A stretch of 64,000 nucleotides of DNA from the NCBI RefSeq assembly GCF_018531465.1, contig NZ_JAHDTF010000033.1, forward strand, positions 62,001 through 126,000. Reading direction: 5' to 3'. The notes below the pieces were generated by a model that was not told the origin of the DNA, made no database searches, and saw nothing but the letters and a program-made list of their open reading frames with translations. The position numbers and the translations under genes were made by a program. Below, piece by piece: positions 62,393 through 64,000 of the stretch. Position 1 is the stretch's first letter; each line of letters opens with the position of its first letter. The stretch comes from Sphaerisporangium fuscum (lineage in GTDB: Bacteria; Actinomycetota; Actinomycetes; Streptosporangiales; Streptosporangiaceae).

Positions 62393-62447
62393 TGGTGGCA
62401 GGTCCAGGGTTCGAACCTGGGTAGGCTGAGCCGACGGTTTTACAGTC
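62393..62447 (-). other. tRNA-Tyr 3' fragment (attachment-site scar)
   Basis: The minus strand reads as the 3' part of a tRNA-Tyr: anticodon loop CTGTAAA (GTA), a long variable arm (CGGCTCAGCCTAC), T arm CCAGGTTCGAACCCTGG, acceptor 3' half ACCTGCC, discriminator A and encoded CCA. The 5' half is absent: the bases beyond 62447 do not restore the anticodon stem. This is the classic product of integration into a tRNA gene's 3' end. In that reading the element lies on the high-coordinate side and native chromosome on the low side. Confidence 0.85.
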
Positions 62448-62679
62448 CCGCCGAAAAACCCTTCTGACCTGGACATTTGCCAGTTAGGATACCTGCTTGG
62501 CCGCGTATTGGCCGTCGCGGTAATGGCTCACGGCCCAGAGACGGCCTCTAACAACAGAGGACCGGCCTCCTACCGATGGACACCGACACGGTCGCGCTCG
62601 CCCCTCAACGGGCGCTACAGGCGCCCGACTCTCGATCAAGTCGGCTCGCCGTTCCCTTGCCAGCCCGCCGTCATCCCCG

Positions 62680-62943
62680 CCGCAGAATCCGCACAATCCG
62701 CAGAATTGCCAACCGAGACTCGTCCTTGCAGGTCAAGGAGCATGTCTCGCTTACAGGACTCACTTCTGCAGAATGCCGCGATTTTCCGCAGAATCCCCAG
62801 GGCTACGGCTCCCGCCACCCGCGTCGCCTATTCTGCGGGTTTCCGCGGCATTCTGCGGAAGGGGATCACCACGGCAGCGATGACTAGCTGACCTGCCAAG
62901 ACAGTCACCTCAGGGCGTTCTGCGGATTGCGCGCTTTCTGCGG
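62680..62943. repeat. 264-bp imperfect palindrome of CCGCAGAA octamers
   Basis: Left arm CCGCAGAA at 62680, 62698 and 62786 (plus CCGCACAAT at 62689 and palindromic TTCTGCAGAA at 62764); right arm TTCTGCGG at 62831, 62851, 62918 and 62936. Mirror positions agree within one base about an axis near 62812. Sequence between octamers is also similar, though diverged. No convincing gene overlaps it. Confidence 0.85.
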
Positions 62944-63206
62944 TGAGGCAACTCAATGACACGTACGTTCGAAGGGGCCACCCAGTCCGCGAACCAGTAA
63001 CCCCATCGAGGCGAGATGCTCGCATACAGCTCATCACGACGCATATACCTCATTTATACACAAAAGCGACAATCTATCTCATACCTCAGGCTCTTGGATC
63101 GTGCGAAACTCGCTAGCGTGGCCAGGGCGTATCTTGGAGTAACATTTGGCCTCAGGGCATGGTTGGCGCGTGATCTTGAGTAGACCGTTGGACGGTAAGG
63201 AACACG
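62944..63206. other. A+T-richer leader of the right-hand kinase
   Basis: About 260 bases with clearly lower G+C than the rest of the window (for example around 63040-63080). Holds the promoter of the kinase at 63207; no other gene seen. Confidence 0.4.
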
Positions 63207-64000
63207 GTGGGTGATAACACAGACGAGAAGCCCCGGCACGCCGCCGCAGAAGTAGCCGCGGCCCTAGGCGAAGAAGTGGAGTTCTTAGGGAGAGGCACAT
63301 TCGGAGATACATGGCGTGCAGGCGACACCGCCATCAAGATCATTTGCTCCGAGGACTACCCCGCTGCCCGTTTGAAGAGGGAAGTGGAGGGCCTACGGCG
63401 CGTCAGCAGCCCGTATGTCGTCGCGTTGCTAGAAACCCTAACGCTGTCGCTTGGTGATGCGTCAAGGCCGGCGCTTCGATTCGAGTTCATCGCTGGTGGA
63501 GACCTCGCAAGGTCAATCACTGAAGAGAGGTGGCCGAACGCGGACGAAGCGGGAAGACTACTTCAAGGACTTCTCGCAGGTGCTGACGCTTTGCATCACA
63601 CAGGCACCATCCATCGCGACATCAAGCCAGGAAATGTCGCTCTACGGGACGGAGACTGGGGCCGTCCTGTCTTGCTTGATCTAGGACTTGCAAAGCAACT
63701 CGATGGTTCGACGATTACTGTTTATCCTGGCCACATAGGTACGTACACTTACATGGCCCCTGAGCAGTTGGAAGGCCGTAGAGCCCGCAAGGCAGCTGAT
63801 CTATGGGCGATCGGGGTTACCGTGCGCCAAATGCTATGCCGCCAGCACCCCTTCTACCGCACGGGCGAGGCGCTATCAATAGAGCAAGCGATCACGAGGA
63901 TGTCTGACGGCCCAATGCCCTTGCCGGAAGCGGTCAGCGATCCTGTTCGATCTGTGCTTGACCGTTTGACTGCGGTACCTGAGTATGAGAGAGGAAGTAC
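63207..64000 (+). CDS. Ser/Thr protein kinase, foreign codon use (3' end outside window)
   Basis: Starts at GTG 63207 after AAGGAACACG and runs off the right edge (264 codons seen). Kinase motifs: glycine loop LGRGTFGDTWRAG (about 27-39), Lys in AIKII, catalytic HRDIKPGNVALR (about 137-148), DLG in place of DFG (LLDLGLAK), then GTYTYMAPEQLEG. No relation to the tandem pair beyond the fold. Many codons end in A or T, unlike the genes to the left, which supports recent transfer. It sits just inside the predicted integrated element, so it may be cargo, possibly defence-related; that is a guess. Confidence 0.88.
   Translation, partial: MGDNTDEKPRHAAAEVAAALGEEVEFLGRGTFGDTWRAGDTAIKIICSEDYPAARLKREVEGLRRVSSPYVVALLETLTLSLGDASRPALRFEFIAGGDLARSITEERWPNADEAGRLLQGLLAGADALHHTGTIHRDIKPGNVALRDGDWGRPVLLDLGLAKQLDGSTITVYPGHIGTYTYMAPEQLEGRRARKAADLWAIGVTVRQMLCRQHPFYRTGEALSIEQAITRMSDGPMPLPEAVSDPVRSVLDRLTAVPEYERGS

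Noticed and set aside
62393..62447. A complete tRNA-Tyr gene
   Set aside because: The 5' half and D arm are absent, and the anticodon stem cannot form.
62680..62943. Coding sequence in the palindrome region
   Set aside because: The frames that pass through are artefacts of the repeated octamer and have no ribosome site.
60086..63206. Intact mobile element with a working integrase
   Set aside because: Both integrase pieces are broken and the endonuclease is probably frameshifted.

Overview
The window is high-G+C actinomycete chromosome. Strong G/C preference at third codon positions, two very large LuxR-type ATPase regulators, an AfsR/SARP-type regulator, a helix-turn-helix/DUF5753 regulator opposite a stand-alone HATPase gene, paired cytochrome P450s and tandem Ser/Thr kinases fit a filamentous actinobacterium. 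My best guess is Streptosporangiales (Nonomuraea/Microbispora-like), judged from remembered family content and not from a search.

Layout. 1-6484 is a minus-strand chaperone operon, dnaK-grpE-dnaJ-cbpM-like-clpB, in which the J protein is the CbpA type and the small regulator looks like CbpM and not HspR. 6787-13210 holds a LuxR-type ATPase regulator, a divergent HATPase/XRE pair, a DJ-1/PfpI protein and a P450. 13508-18504 is a divergent methylamine/choline-type catabolic locus (FAD/GcvT oxidoreductase against a choline-kinase-like enzyme and an APC permease) around a palindromic operator. 18658-26019 has lipB, a PspC protein, a LURP-one-like protein, a deoC/aldehyde-dehydrogenase operon with a small bridging ORF, and a P450/TetR pair with a palindromic operator. 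26202-34077 carries a second LuxR ATPase, then core genes murB, a glycosyltransferase fusion, two MaoC dehydratases, rpmG, tRNA-Met and tRNA-Thr.

34267-48787 is accessory: hemerythrin, AfsR-like regulator, SPFH protein, and an operon MarR-MFS(with Ig-like repeats)-YceI-MarR behind tandem MarR-type operators; then a truncated membrane protein, flavin reductase, LysR/RidA, a hydrolase and a secreted protein that looks like a zinc peptidase without its HExxH site. 49071-53380 has a molybdopterin oxidoreductase without the usual N-terminal iron-sulphur cysteines, a translationally coupled helical partner, hemerythrin, a small membrane protein and DUF2945. 53525-60085 has a secreted GH18 chitinase with a repeat-rich promoter, a DUF6461 protein, two tandem kinases sharing a nearly identical 185-bp block, and a YcxB-like protein.

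From 60.1 kb the sequence changes character. There are two broken tyrosine-integrase remnants, an endonuclease VII-like remnant, a hypothetical gene, a 3' fragment of tRNA-Tyr followed by its terminator (an attachment-site scar), a 264-bp palindrome built of the octamer CCGCAGAA, and a kinase of lower G+C that runs off the right edge. The orientation of the tRNA fragment predicts that an integrated element lies to the right, beyond the window.
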